Positions 9,148 to 19,365 of a stretch of DNA of 64,000 nt are shown piece after piece. Made by a program: the position numbers and the translations under genes. This DNA comes from CAIWHR01 sp963830485 (GTDB lineage Bacteria; Pseudomonadota; Gammaproteobacteria; Burkholderiales; Casimicrobiaceae). The notes below the pieces were generated by a model. It ran no database searches. It had not been told where the DNA came from and saw only the letters and a list, made by a program, of their open reading frames with translations. Within the stretch, counting starts at the first letter, position 1. Every line of letters starts with the position of its first letter. The stretch is taken from positions 248,001 to 312,000 of the forward strand of contig CAWHNE010000035.1 in NCBI GenBank assembly GCA_963830485.1. The letters are read 5' to 3'.

Positions 9148-9303
9148 TCACTTCAGCTTCGTTTCCTTGTACATGACGTGCTTGCGGGCGACGGGATCGA
9201 ACTTCTTGATCTCCATCTTCTCCGGCATGTTCTTCTTGTTCTTCATCGTCGTGTAGAAGTGGCCGGTGCCGGCCGACGATTCGAGCTTGATCTTCTCGCG
9301 CAT
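9148..9303 (-). CDS. rpmG: 50S ribosomal protein L33
   Basis: This is a 51-residue basic protein beginning MREKIKLESSAGTGHFYTT and ending HVMYKETKLK, the standard bacterial L33 sequence. It has no zinc-binding CxxC pairs, so it is the C-minus, zinc-independent form. The gene lies 20 bp after rpmB on the same strand and ends before a strong terminator. It is part of the large ribosomal subunit near the E site. Confidence 0.97.
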   Translation of the reverse strand: MREKIKLESSAGTGHFYTTMKNKKNMPEKMEIKKFDPVARKHVMYKETKLK

Positions 9304-9323
9304 GATCGGATCCTTCGGCTAAG

Positions 9324-9560
9324 TCAGACGTGGACGCCGCGCGCGCGGATCTCGGAGAGCACGACGTCGATGCCCTTCTTGTCGATCGTGCGCAGCGCCG
9401 CGTTGGTGAGGCGCAGGCTCACCCAGCGGTTCTCGCTCTCGACCCAGAACCGGCGCTGCTGCAGATTCGGCAGGAAGCGGCGCTTGGTCTTGTTGTTCGC
9501 GTGCGAAACGTTGTTGCCCACCATCGGGGCCTTGCCGGTGACCTGACATACTCGAGCCAT
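9324..9560 (-). CDS. rpmB: 50S ribosomal protein L28
   Basis: A 78-residue basic protein, MARVCQVTGKAPMVGNNVSH at the start, as in proteobacterial L28. The start at 9560 is set by this conserved N-terminus; the open frame continues upstream without homology. It forms an operon with rpmG and has a recognisable sigma-70-type promoter just upstream. Confidence 0.97.
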   Translation of the reverse strand: MARVCQVTGKAPMVGNNVSHANNKTKRRFLPNLQQRRFWVESENRWVSLRLTNAALRTIDKKGIDVVLSEIRARGVHV

Positions 9561-9607
9561 GGCTCGCTCCTTCGATATCCGGGGATTGCGACGACGCAAA
9601 GTCGCAT

Positions 9608-9637
9608 AGTATAGCGCGATTTCCGGCCCTGATTCAA
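9608..9637 (-). promoter_or_regulatory. Sigma-70-type promoter of rpmB-rpmG
   Basis: On the minus strand TTGAAT (9637-9632) and TATACT (9613-9608) are separated by 18 bp, about 48 bp before the rpmB start. Both boxes are close to consensus. Confidence 0.6.
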
Positions 9638-9657
9638 GCGGTTAGCATTCCCCCCGT

Positions 9658-9775
9658 TCGTCGTCCCCGCGACGGCGGGGACCCCTGCCCGTCGCCGCCG
9701 CGGAGGCGGGGGCCAGCGACACTTTCCGCTCGTGGAGGCCGACGCCACTGGGTCCCCGCCGTCGCGGGGACGACA
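9658..9775. repeat. REP-like hairpin cluster, copy 2
   Basis: Three GC-rich hairpin units lie here: CGTCCCCGCGACGGCGGGGAC, shortened at its right side; a degenerate middle unit with GGAGGCGGGGGCCAGCGAC; and CACTGGGTCCCCGCC with its inverted arm GCGGGGACGAC. They fill the gap between the rpmB promoter and the beta-helix gene. Confidence 0.75.
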
Positions 9776-9811
9776 ACCTGTCAGGCCGCGACCTCTCGGG
9801 GCGGCGGACCG

Positions 9812-10816
9812 TTACTTCGACGGGTAGCCGCCCGGCGTGCCGTCGGTGCCGTTGCCCTCGATCGTGTTGCTCGCCGGGGACAGAATAGATCCATTCGCGC
9901 CTGTCTGAACGCCCGTCGTGTTGCGCGAGATGACGTTGTTCGTGAGTCGCGCGGTGGCTGCGCTCGATCCGCCCTGCACGAAGACCCCGGTGATGTTGCC
10001 GACCGCCGTCGAGCTCGTCATCGCCACGGTGATGCTGCCGCCCGCGACGTTGAGGCCGTTGCTGTCGTTGTTCGAGAGCATGACATTGTCGAGCGCGGCG
10101 TCGAGCGCCTGGCCAGCGCCGGTCTGCAGGCTGACGCCGTGGCCGGTGTTCTCGCTGACGATGGAGTTCCGCAGCGCGACCGCGCCCGAGAAGCTGGCCG
10201 TTACGCCGGTCACGTTGTTCTCGATCCGCGTGTTGTCGATCGTCGCCGACGCGGCCGTGGTGCCGTTGGCGAGATTGATGCCCGCCTGCCCGCCGCGGAT
10301 GTAGCTGTCCTTGACGAACAGCTTGCTCGCGGCCGAAGGCGCGAACTTCACGTTGGCCATGCCCGGCAACGAAAAGCCGCGGATCGTGCAGCTCTCGATG
10401 TAGAGCGCGGCGCCGCTGTTGAATACGACGCCGTTGTTGCCGCCCTGGTTGTTGATCGTCAGCCCGCGCAGGATGACTTCATCGGCCGCGCCCGCGCTGA
10501 CGACGATCCCGTCGGTGCCGGCCACGGTCACCGACACACCGGCGTAGATGCCGGGCGGAACGACGATCGACACCGATTTCGTGATCGTCACCGGACCGTA
10601 TCCCGCCGAGTCGAGCACGACGATCTCGCCGCCGGGATTGGTCTGCACGAGCGCTGCCGCGAAGCCGCGGCAGGGGGAGGCAAGCGCGCAAGGGTTGGCA
10701 TCGCTGCCCAGCGCGGACACGAACGTGCGCTGTGCGGCCGCCCACGCGGCAGGCGCGGCGGCGCATCCCATCGCGGCCAGCAGGGCCGCACCGATTGCCT
10801 TGGTCGATGTCGTCAT
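9812..10816 (-). CDS. Secreted right-handed beta-helix protein
   Basis: This 334-residue protein has a signal peptide (KAIGAALLAAMGCAAAPAAWA, split here as AIGAALLAAMGCAAAPAAWA) and then a repetitive domain rich in Asn, Gly, Ser and Val. Turns such as NNQGGNNGVVF, IENNVTGV, SNNDSNGL and ISRNTTGV mark successive coils of a parallel beta-helix, as in pectate-lyase-like and DUF1565-type proteins. I see no catalytic motif. The start at 10816 has a good AGGAG site 7 bases upstream. The entire mature domain is homologous to the C-terminal third of the giant neighbour (10878-15745), with the shared opening FV..GsDanpCa..sPCR..aAAL. Function is unknown; it is probably extracellular or outer-surface. 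Confidence 0.75.
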   Translation of the reverse strand: MTTSTKAIGAALLAAMGCAAAPAAWAAAQRTFVSALGSDANPCALASPCRGFAAALVQTNPGGEIVVLDSAGYGPVTITKSVSIVVPPGIYAGVSVTVAGTDGIVVSAGAADEVILRGLTINNQGGNNGVVFNSGAALYIESCTIRGFSLPGMANVKFAPSAASKLFVKDSYIRGGQAGINLANGTTAASATIDNTRIENNVTGVTASFSGAVALRNSIVSENTGHGVSLQTGAGQALDAALDNVMLSNNDSNGLNVAGGSITVAMTSSTAVGNITGVFVQGGSSAATARLTNNVISRNTTGVQTGANGSILSPASNTIEGNGTDGTPGGYPSK

Positions 10817-10877
10817 CGTCGATCTCCTGCCCCGAACCGCGAGGCGATGATGAAGTTCGCTTGCCTGATGCATGGAT

Positions 10878-13800
10878 CTATTTCCCTGAATAGGTGCCGC
10901 TGAAGCTGCCGTCGGCGTTGTTCGCCTCGACTGTGTTGTTGCCGCGCGAGAGGACCGAGCCGCCCGCGCCCGCCCCAACGCCCGTCACGTTGCGCACGAT
11001 GGCGGACTTCGTGACGCGCGTGATCGACGGTGTGCCGCCGCCCGACACGAAGATCCCGGTGCCGCCGTTGCCGCGCACGGTCGACTGGCTCACGGTCGTG
11101 TAGACGGGGACCGTCCCGCCCGACGTGATGCCGGCGAGGGCGTTGCCGGACACCAGCAATCGATCGAGCGTCGCGGTCAATGGCAGCGCGTTGGCGGCGA
11201 CGAGGCTGACGCCATCCTGCGTGCCGGCGACGATTATCGAGTTGCGCACGGTGATCTGACCGTTGGCGATCGCCTTGATCCCGGTGCCATTGTTCTCGAA
11301 GCGGACGTTGTCGACGACGACACCGACGTCGCCGCCACCATTCGCGATCCGTAGCCCTGTCGCGCCCGACTGGATCCGGCTGTCCTTGATGGAGAGCTTC
11401 GCGGCGCCGGCGGGCTGGAAGTTGACGTCGACCTGTCCCACCTGCGCGTAGCCGCGCACGATCATGTTCTCGAGGTAGAGTGCTCCGCCGCTCGAGAAGA
11501 GGATGCCGTTCGTGCCGCCTTCCGACGTGATCACGAGCCCGCGCAGGAACACGTTGTCGGACGGTCCCGCTGCGATCGTGATCGCGCTCTGGCCCGGCAG
11601 CGCCGAGATCCCCGCGAAGATGCCGGCGGCCGCGAGGACCGACACCGGCATGGTGATCGTGAAGACGTCGTAGGGCGCCGAATCGAGCACGATGACCTCG
11701 CCGCCAGGCAGCGTCTTGACGAGCGCCGCGGCGAGCGTGCGGCACGGCGCGGTCGCTGCGCACAGGCTGCTGCCGTCGGTCCCGGTCGACTTGACGAACG
11801 TGCGCTGCGCGACCGTGTAGAACACGCTCCCGGACGGCGAGCTGACTGCGCCTGAACCGATGGCGTTGATCGCGCGGACGTTGCAGGTGTAGGGCGTGCT
11901 GTTGACGAGCCCCGTGACGACGATCGGGGTCGCGGTTCCACCCGCGGTAATCGCGCCCGGATTGCAGGTCACCGTGTAGCCGGTGATCGGCGAGCCGCCC
12001 GTATTGGACGGAGGCGTGAAGCTCACCTGGATGCCGCCCTGGACCTGCACGGCGGTTATGCCGGTCGGTGCACCGGGTGGCAGTGCAGTCACATCGAAGG
12101 ACGGGCTGAGCCCGCCGGTCAGCCCGTCGCCACTCAGGCGGCTCGCGCTCAGAAGCGCGCCGAGTTGCGCGGTGTCGATCGTCGTGCCGCTCACGGTGCA
12201 TGTGTTGGTCCCGGCGGCGATCGTACATGTGGTCGTTCCGGCGAGAGTTCCGGGGCCGACGAGGCCGAGTCCGATCATCGTGTTGCCGACCACCGAGGCC
12301 GGAGTATCGCCAACGTCGCGGCTCTCGACGATGACGCTGAAGGCCGTACCGACGGCAACGCTACTGCCGCCGTTCACGCTGGTGATCGCGAGCCGGCTCG
12401 CAGGTCCGACGATGAGCACGCTTGCCGGAAATGGGCGCGTGCCCATCGTGCCGTCGCCGAGCTCGCCCTCGTTGTTCTCGCCCCAGCACTTGATGCCGAC
12501 GCTGTCGACTTTCGCGCAGGTGTGGTTCTGCCCGGCCGCGATCGCCGATACGCCAGTCGTCAGGCCGTTCACATCGACCGCGGTCAGCCGCTGAGTCGTC
12601 GTCCCATCGCCGAGCTGGCCGCTCGCGTTGAGGCCCCAGCACTTGACTCCTCCTGCGGATGTCAACGCGCAGGTGTGCGAGAGCCCCGCCGTCACCGCGA
12701 TGAAGCCGCTCGTCAGGCCCGTCGCCGTCACGGGCGCGAGGCGCTGGGTGACCGTCCCGTCGCCGAGCTGCCCGTTGAGGTTGACGCCCCAGCACTTCAC
12801 CGCGCCACCGACGACCGCACAGGCATGCGAGAGTCCGGCCGCAATGCTCGTCACGCCACTCGACAGTCCGGATACGGGAACCGGTGCAAGCCGCTGCGTT
12901 ATCGTGCCGTCGCCGACCTGGCCGTTGCCGTTGAAGCCCCAGCACTTGGCGGCGCCGCCGGTCGTCACCGCACAGGTGTGATACTGGCCGGGGGTGATGG
13001 CGGCCACTCCGCTGGTCAGTCCGCTCACCGAGACCGGCGTCAGGCGCAGCGCGATCGAATTGTCGCCGAGCTGCCCGTTGCCGTTGCGCCCCCAGCAGTA
13101 CGCTCCGCCACCCGCAATGGCACACGAGTGATCGCCGCCGACACTGGTCGCCACAGCCGTCGCGCCCGCAAGCGCGCTCACGTCGACGGGCGTCAACTGC
13201 TGGAACTGAGTGCCGTCGCCCAACTGTCCGTAGGTATTGTCGCCCCAGCACTTCCCGCCGCCCGCCACGGCCGCGCAGCTTTGACCTTCGCCGGCGGCAA
13301 CCGACATCGCCCCACCGCTCAGCCCGCTCGGCGTGGCCGCGACAATCGCGCTCAGGACGCTGCCATCGCCGAGCTGCCCGAATGCGTTGCCGCCCCAGCA
13401 ACGCACGCCGCCTCCGACGGTCAGCGCGCACGTGTGCGTGCCGCCACCGGCGACCGCCGCCAAAGCGGCCAATCCGGAGACGTCGGCAGCGAGGGGCCGT
13501 TGCGTGACCGTGTTGTCTCCCAGCTGGCCATTGCTGTTGAGTCCCCAGCACGCGAGTCCTCCGCCCATCCGCGCGCACGTGTGCAGTCCGCCGGCGCTGA
13601 CGAGCGATGCACCGCTCACGCCGGCCACGTCGACGGGAGTCAACCGCGTCGTCGCCACCGTTCCATCGCCGATCTGGCCGTAGGTGTTGTCGCCCCAGCA
13701 CTTCACCGTTCCGAGGGCTGTGGTCGCGCACGTATGGCCGTTGCCCGCCGTGACGCCGGCAACGCCGCTTGCGAGACCGCTGACTGCGACCGGCGCCAGT

Positions 13801-15745
13801 CGCTGCGTCGTCGAGTTGTCGCCGACCTGGCCGAAGGCGTTCCATCCCCAGCACTTGACGCCGCCTGCAGCCAGCGCGCACGTGTGATACTGGCCGACTG
13901 CAATCGCGCTGACGCCGCTCGTCATTCCGACGACGTCGACCGGCGTGTCCTGCTCCGTCGTCGTGTTGTCGCCGATCTGGCCGAAGCCGTTCCAGCCCCA
14001 GCACTTCACGCCGTTGCTCGTCGTCCGCGCGCACGTGTGGGCAGCGCCGGCGTCGATGGCGATCACGCCGCTCGCCAGCCCGCTCACGTTGACCGCACGT
14101 ACTCCGGTCGGTCGTCGTACCGTCGCCGAGCTGGCCCGTGTTGTTCTGGCCCCAGCACTTGACGCCACCGGCGTTCGTGAGCGCGCACGTGTGGTTGTCG
14201 CCGGCCGCGATCGCGCGCACGCCGCCGGCCAAGCCAAGCACCGTAATCGGCGTCAGCCGTTGCGTCGTCGTGCTGTCGCCGAGCTGGCCGTTTGTGTTGG
14301 CCCCCCAGCACTTGACTCCGCCTGCGACCGTCAGCGCGCAGGAGTGCGTCGCGCCGGTGACGATCGCCGCCACGCCCGCCGCGAGCCCGCTGACCGCGAC
14401 GGGCGCCGTGCGCTGCACGACGGAGTTGTCGCCGAGCTGGCCGCTGTCGTTGGCACCCCAGCACTTGGCCGCGCCGCCGCCGACGATGGCGCACGTGTGC
14501 AACCCCCCGGCCGACATCCCCTTCACTGATGGCTGACCGGCCACAAGGGCGGGCACGAGCCGTTGCGGTGACCCGATGTCGCCGAGCTGATTTGCACTGT
14601 CGTCGCCCCAACAGCTCACGGCACCGCCCGCCGTCAGCGCGCACGTGTGCCGGTTGCCGGCCGCGAACATCGTGACGCCGCTGGTCAGGCCCGTGACGTC
14701 GACCGGCGTAAGCCGTTGTCCCCCGACGGTGCCATCGCCGGGCGCCGCATGAATGTTGTCGCCCCAGCACTGGAGTCCCGTCCCGGTGAGCCGCGCGCAC
14801 GTGTGCGCGAAACCCGTCCCGATCGCCGTCACGCCACTGGCGAGGCCGACGACGTCGACCGGCGTGAGGCGCTGCGTTAGGCTGTTGTCGCCGAGCTGCC
14901 CGCTGACATTCGAACCCCAGCACTTCGCGCCGCCGGCGACAAGCGCGCACGTGTGCAAGTTGCCGCCCGCCACTGCGGTGGCTCCGCTCGCGATTCCCGA
15001 CGACGTTGACAGGAGTCAGGCGTGTCGCGATCGAGTTGTCGCCGAGCTGCCCGCTTGCGTTCGAGCCCCAGCACTTGACGACGCCGGCCGTGGTCACGGC
15101 GCAGGTGTGGAACTGCCCGGCCGTGATGGCCACGACACCGCTCGTCAGCCCGCTCACATTGACGGGGGTCGGCCGTTGCGTCGTCGAATTGTCGCCGAGC
15201 TGTCCGGCGGAATTCGCGCCCCAGCATTTCACGCCGCCTCCCGTCGTCAGCGCACAGCTGTGTGCGGCGCCAGCGACAACGGCGGACACGCCGCTCGCGA
15301 GGCCCGTCACCGCGACGGGAGTCAGTCGTTGCGTCAACGAGCCGTCACCGACCTGGCCCGTACTGTTGTTTCCCCAGCACTTGACGCCGCCGCTCTGCAG
15401 CGCGCAAGTGTGCGAGTTGCCGACAGCGGCAGCCGTGACCCCGCTCGTCAGGCCGCTCACCTGCACCGGCGTGGCCGCCGGCGACACGGAGCCGTCGCCG
15501 ATCTGTCCGCCCGAGTTTTCTCCCCAGCACTTCAGCGCGCCACCGACGATCGCGCACGAGTGGTAGCTGCCGGAGCCCGCGAATATCGACGCAGCGCCGG
15601 TAAAGGGGATGTACGCCTGCACCGTCGGCACCCACCCGCCAAGTATTGCGAGCGTGAGCAGAGGCAGCAGGATTTTGCCCACGCCGCGTCGACCGGCGGA
15701 TCGCGCGACTCCAACGAAGTTCCGGTTCATCGCAGTGGCGGACAT
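10878..15745 (-). CDS. Giant exported protein: 21 RCC1-like repeats, Ig-like, Fn3, beta-helix (two frame breaks)
   Basis: The corrected product is about 1621 residues. A signal peptide (ILLPLLTLAILGGWVPTVQA) precedes 21 repeats of about 50 residues, each with HTCA and KCWGxNxxGQLGDG signatures (residues about 50-1095). These are RCC1/BNR-type beta-propeller blades with two cysteines each; 21 blades would make three seven-bladed propellers. An Ig/Big-like domain (about 1115-1220), a fibronectin type III domain (about 1220-1306) and a beta-helix domain (about 1315-1621) follow. The last is paralogous to the next gene. Frame shifts of +1 occur near 14995 and near 14105. Start 15745 has GGGGA just upstream. 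The role is unknown; a surface binding or adhesion protein is plausible. It is not a nuclear exchange factor. Confidence 0.8.
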
Positions 15746-16016
15746 GCCGTCCCCGCGAGGCGAACTTCCGTCGCCGGGCTCGTCGTCGTACGTTGTCGTC
15801 GAGTTCACTCGCCCTCGTCCCTGGAGGCCCCTGCAATAGCAAGCGGCGCGGACCGATGACACCGCCCGCGCCGGTCGTGCTCTGCGAGATTCTGTAGTGA
15901 GCAATACCAAGAGTAAGCAACAGGCATGCCATATGGATTTGGGCGAATGCCGATACCGCCACGCAATGAACTTGGCGCCTTGAGTGCCGCGTGTGGTCAA
16001 CAACTTGCCGAATGCG

Positions 16017-16691
16017 TCAGAGAAGTCCTCGCTCGGCGAACGACGTGAGGCGGCCGCCGGCCACGACGAAATGGTCGAGCGTCCGGATGTCGACCAGCGC
16101 CAGCGCCTGCTTGAGCGCCTGTGTCAGGAGCTCGTCCGCGCGGCTCGGCTCGGCCACGCCCGACGGGTGGTTGTGCGCGAAGATCATCGCGGCGGCGTTG
16201 CGCGCGAGCGCCGCCTTCACGATCTCGCGCGGATAGACGCTCGTCTGCGCGAGCGTGCCCCGGAACAGCTCCTCGGACGCGAGTACGCGGTTTTGACTAT
16301 CGAGGAACAGCCCGACGAAAACTTCGTATGGACGCCCGTCGAGCGACAGGCGCAGGTAGTCGCGCACGGCCTGCGGTGAGGTGAGCGCGTCGCGCGTCGC
16401 CGCTTCTTCGGCCAGCGATCGCCGCGCCAGCTCGACGACGCTCGCGACGACGGCGCTACGAGCCGGGCCGAGGCCCGGCACCGCGGAGAGTTCGGTCACG
16501 GATGCCGCGAGGAGGCCGGCGAGCCCGCCGAAGCGGGCGATCGCGTCGCGCGCTATGTCGACTGCGCTCCTGCCCGCGATGCCCGTGCGCACGAGCAGTG
16601 ACACGAGCTCGGCATCCGAAAGCGCCGCGGCGCCGTGCACCAGCAGCCGTTCGCGCGGCCGCTCATTCTGCGGCCATTGGGCGATACCCAT
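16017..16691 (-). CDS. radC: RadC-family JAB/MPN domain protein
   Basis: This 224-residue protein has an N-terminal helix-hairpin-helix region (ELSAVPGLGPARSA near residue 73) and a C-terminal JAB metalloprotease-like domain. The zinc motif HNHPSGVAEPSRAD is complete. Despite the name, a DNA-repair role is not established, and the domain suggests a metal-dependent hydrolase. I chose ATG 16691 because a GAGG site precedes it and MGIAQWPQNERPRERLL is the common N-terminus. It is divergent from coaBC, as in many proteobacteria. Confidence 0.93.
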   Translation of the reverse strand: MGIAQWPQNERPRERLLVHGAAALSDAELVSLLVRTGIAGRSAVDIARDAIARFGGLAGLLAASVTELSAVPGLGPARSAVVASVVELARRSLAEEAATRDALTSPQAVRDYLRLSLDGRPYEVFVGLFLDSQNRVLASEELFRGTLAQTSVYPREIVKAALARNAAAMIFAHNHPSGVAEPSRADELLTQALKQALALVDIRTLDHFVVAGGRLTSFAERGLL

Positions 16692-16727
16692 CGCGTCCTC
16701 ATAGCGGCCAATGACTACCACACCAAA

Positions 16728-16761
16728 AGACACTGGGTTCCCGCCTTCGCGGGAACGACGA
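16728..16761. repeat. REP-like single hairpin, copy 3
   Basis: AGACACTGGGTTCCCGCC followed by TTCGCGGGAACGACGA. This is a single unit of the family, between radC and coaBC. Confidence 0.75.
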
Positions 16762-16821
16762 TTGAGACGTCATGGGCAGTGTAAACTTCGCGCGTCGCGC
16801 ACCGTATCCGCCGCACGGACG

Positions 16822-18018
16822 ATGATTACGCCCTCCCCACCCCTCGCCCGGATCGTGCTCGGAATCACCGGCGGCATCGCCGCGTACAAGGCGGCCGAGC
16901 TCACACGCCTCTTCGTGAAGGCGGGCACCGCGGTGAACGTCGTGATGACGCCGTCCGCCTGCCGCTTCATCACGCCGATGACGCTGCAGGCGCTTTCGGG
17001 GAATCCGGTGTTGACCGACCTCTGGGCATCGGGCGCGGCGAACGGCATGGGGCATATCGACCTCTCGCGCGGCGCAAGCGCGATCGTCGTTGCGCCGGCG
17101 TCCGCCGATTTCCTGGCCAAGATCGCGAACGGCCATGCCGACGATTTGCTGTCGACGTTGACGCTCGCACGCGACTGCGCGCTCTTCGTCGCCCCGGCGA
17201 TGAACCGTCAGATGTGGGCGAACGCAGCCAATCAGCGGAACATCGCGCGACTTGTCGCCGACGGTGTCGTCGTCCTCGCACCCGGCGTCGGCGATCAGGC
17301 CTGTGGCGAGACCGGCGCAGGGCGGATGCAGGAGCCCGATGAAATCTTCGACGCCGTCGCCGCCTGGGCGCGGCCCAAGGTGCTCGCCGGCAAGCGCGTG
17401 CTGCTGACCGCCGGACCGACGTTCGAGGCGATCGATCCCGTGCGCGGGATCACCAACACGAGTTCGGGCAAGATGGGTTTCGCGATCGCGCAGGCGGCGG
17501 CCGAGGCCGGTGCTGCGGTAACGCTGGTCGCCGGACCGACTGCCCTTCGCGCGCCGGCAAACGTCGAACGTATCGACGTCGTCAGCGCCGCCGACATGGC
17601 ATCCGCCGTGATGGAGCGCGCGACGGCCTGCGACGTCTTCGTCGCCGTCGCCGCGGTGGCGGACTACACGCCTGAGGCGTCTTCCGCCACGAAGATCAAG
17701 AAGAGCGCGGACCCGCTCATCGTCAAATTGAAGCCCACGGTCGACATCCTGGCGACCGTCGCAGCGATGCGGGACGCGCCTTATTGCGTCGGGTTCGCTG
17801 CCGAAAGCCACGACATCGAGCGCCATGCCGAAGAGAAGCGCAAGCGGAAGAAACTTCCGCTGATCGTCGCCAATCGCGCGCAGGATGCGTTCGGGCACGA
17901 CGAGAACGAAGTCACGCTGTTCGACGATGCCGGCGAGCATTCGCTTCCCAAGATGGACAAGCTCGCGCTCGCGCGGCGGCTCGTGGCGGAGATTGCAGCC
18001 CGGATTGCGAAGCGCTGA
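16822..18018 (+). CDS. coaBC: Bifunctional phosphopantothenoylcysteine decarboxylase / synthetase
   Basis: This 398-residue flavoprotein catalyses two steps of coenzyme A synthesis. The CoaC half (residues 1-185) shows GGIAAYKAAEL, the catalytic His in GHIDLSR, the PAMNRQMW motif and the substrate-clamp cysteine in ACGETGAGRM. The CoaB half begins with the CTP-binding segment AGPTFEAIDPVRGITNTSSG and includes KIKK with the catalytic lysine. Start 16822 is the first ATG giving the family N-terminus. dut follows on the same strand, but a REP pair sits between them. Confidence 0.97.
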   Translation: MITPSPPLARIVLGITGGIAAYKAAELTRLFVKAGTAVNVVMTPSACRFITPMTLQALSGNPVLTDLWASGAANGMGHIDLSRGASAIVVAPASADFLAKIANGHADDLLSTLTLARDCALFVAPAMNRQMWANAANQRNIARLVADGVVVLAPGVGDQACGETGAGRMQEPDEIFDAVAAWARPKVLAGKRVLLTAGPTFEAIDPVRGITNTSSGKMGFAIAQAAAEAGAAVTLVAGPTALRAPANVERIDVVSAADMASAVMERATACDVFVAVAAVADYTPEASSATKIKKSADPLIVKLKPTVDILATVAAMRDAPYCVGFAAESHDIERHAEEKRKRKKLPLIVANRAQDAFGHDENEVTLFDDAGEHSLPKMDKLALARRLVAEIAARIAKR

Positions 18019-18053
18019 ATCCTGGTTGCCGACACGACCTAGCAGATTTGCTT

Positions 18054-18150
18054 CGTCGTTGCCGCGAAGGCGGGAACCCAGCGACTTTCTGTTGATCATG
18101 CACACACGTGGCGCAAACGACACTGGGTCCCCGCCTTCGCGGGGACGACG
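18054..18150. repeat. REP-like hairpin pair, copy 4
   Basis: GCCGCGAAGGCGGGAACCCAG and CACTGGGTCCCCGCC plus its inverted arm, 32 bp apart, between coaBC and dut. Confidence 0.8.
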
Positions 18151-18193
18151 GCGCTCAAGTCTTCGCTTCGACAAATCGGGCTAGACTGAACCC

Positions 18194-18653
18194 ATGACCG
18201 TTACGACCGCACGCATCGAGCTCAAGATCCTGGACGAGAGGATCCGCGAGCACCTGCCCGCTTATGGAACGATCGGCGCCGCCGGCATGGACCTCCGTGC
18301 CTGCATCGGTGAGTCCGCTCACGCTCTCGCCGGGGCAGGTCGAGCTCGTGCCGACGGGCGTCGCGATGCACATCGCCGACCCCGGTCTCGCCGCGCTGAT
18401 CCTTCCGCGCTCTGGTCTCGGTCACAAGCATGGGATCGTGCTCGGCAACCTGGTCGGGCTCATCGATTCCGACTATCAGGGTCAGCTGCTCGTGAGCTGC
18501 TGGAACCGCGGCGACCATCACTACGCGCTGCAGCCGATGGAGCGGCTCGCTCAGCTCGTCATCGTGCCCGTCGTGAAGGCGGCGTTCGATATCGTCGAGG
18601 AATTCGCGGCAAGCGCGAGGGCCGACGGCGGGTTCGGCAGCACCGGGCGCTGA
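18194..18653 (+). CDS. dut: Deoxyuridine 5'-triphosphate nucleotidohydrolase (one frame break)
   Basis: dUTPase hydrolyses dUTP to dUMP and keeps uracil out of DNA. The N-terminal part reads GTIGAAGMDLRACI (motif 1). A +1 break near 18308-18315 moves to the frame with SPLTLSPGQVELVPTGVAMHI, PRSGLGHKHGIVLGNLVGLID (motifs 2 and 3, given as PRSGLGHKHG then GNLVGLIDSDYQG) and the C-terminal motif 5 GGFGSTGR. The corrected length is 152 residues, normal for the trimeric enzyme. All five motifs are intact after correction, so the break is probably a sequencing error and not a dead gene. Confidence 0.9.
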
Positions 18654-18702
18654 GCGCGCGCTCGACGTGTCGCCGCCGGCATTGCTCCGGAACCGGAAAA
18701 AG

Positions 18703-18723
18703 CAAAAGCCGCCTTGCGGCGGC
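18703..18723 (-). terminator. Rho-independent terminator of the pilin gene
   Basis: On the minus strand a 6-bp stem GCCGCC / GGCGGC with a GCAA loop is followed by TTTTGCTTTTT. It lies about 55 bp after the corrected pilin stop and faces the end of dut. Confidence 0.75.
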
Positions 18724-18777
18724 CCTTGCGGTACTCCAACCGGCAGCGACAGTTCTAGGCTGCCGGATCGATCTCGA

Positions 18778-19243
18778 TTACGTACGGCAAACGGACGGCA
18801 CGTACTTGTTGTGCAGGCTGCTCGTGCAGGTCCACACCAACGACGCAGGGTTGGCGGCATTCGGCGTCATCGTGACGGTTCCGCCCGCAACCAGTGCCGA
18901 CACGCTGCCGACGCCAAGAGCCATTCATCGTGGCCGTCATGACGCCCGCCTGGATGTCGACTTGTGCGACATAGTTGCCCACGGTGTCAGTCGCAGCTGC
19001 GGGCAGCGAACCGGCATTTTGGACCACGGGCGGGATGCTGCAGTTGCCCAGCGCGCCGCCTTCGAGATTGACGCACTCGCCGATCGGCGTCTTCAGCCCG
19101 TCCATCAGGCTCAGCGCCTCACCGACCTGCGTCCGTGCGATGTAGTCCTGATACTGCGGAATGGCGATAGCCGCCAGGATACCGATGATCGCAACCACGA
19201 TCATCAGTTCGATCAACGTAAAGCCTCGTTGAATACGCTTCAT
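18778..19243 (-). CDS. pilA: Type IV pilin, PilA-like (one frame break)
   Basis: MKRIQRGFTLIELMIVVAII is a textbook class III signal: a short basic leader, cleavage after Gly, N-methylated Phe and Glu at +5. The hydrophobic N-terminal helix and the globular domain follow. A +1 shift near 18920 must be corrected to reach the expected C-terminus (SLHNKYVPSVCRT), whose cysteine pairs with the one in VWTCTSS to form the D-region loop. The corrected length is about 154 residues. It is the structural subunit of a type IVa pilus, or a minor pilin. A sigma-54 promoter is visible upstream and a terminator downstream, so it is a single-gene unit. Confidence 0.88.
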
Positions 19244-19313
19244 GGTTCCCGTCTCCAGTAGAGTGATTATTGACAAGTCCTGCCCACGCACCCAGCGATG
19301 CTGACACCTATCG

Positions 19314-19329
19314 AGCAAGGGGTATGCCA
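19314..19329 (-). promoter_or_regulatory. Sigma-54 promoter of the pilin gene
   Basis: On the minus strand TGGCAT-ACCCC-TTGC has the GG and GC dinucleotides exactly 10 bp apart, matching the -24/-12 consensus. It lies about 70 bp before the pilin start. Pilin genes of this type are usually driven by RpoN with PilR. Confidence 0.78.
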
Positions 19330-19365
19330 GTGTCCTAGCGGCAACCAGGCCAAACGGTCTTGGCT

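Noticed and set aside
10878..15745. CRISPR or tandem DNA repeat, suggested by the recurring ccccagcactt pattern every ~150 bp
   Set aside because: The repeats are coding RCC1-like units, diverged in DNA and of about 50 codons; no identical repeats or unique spacers.
18194..18653. dut as a true pseudogene
   Set aside because: All five dUTPase motifs survive apart from one +1 shift, and the same shift type occurs in seven other genes here; the enzyme is normally important for growth.
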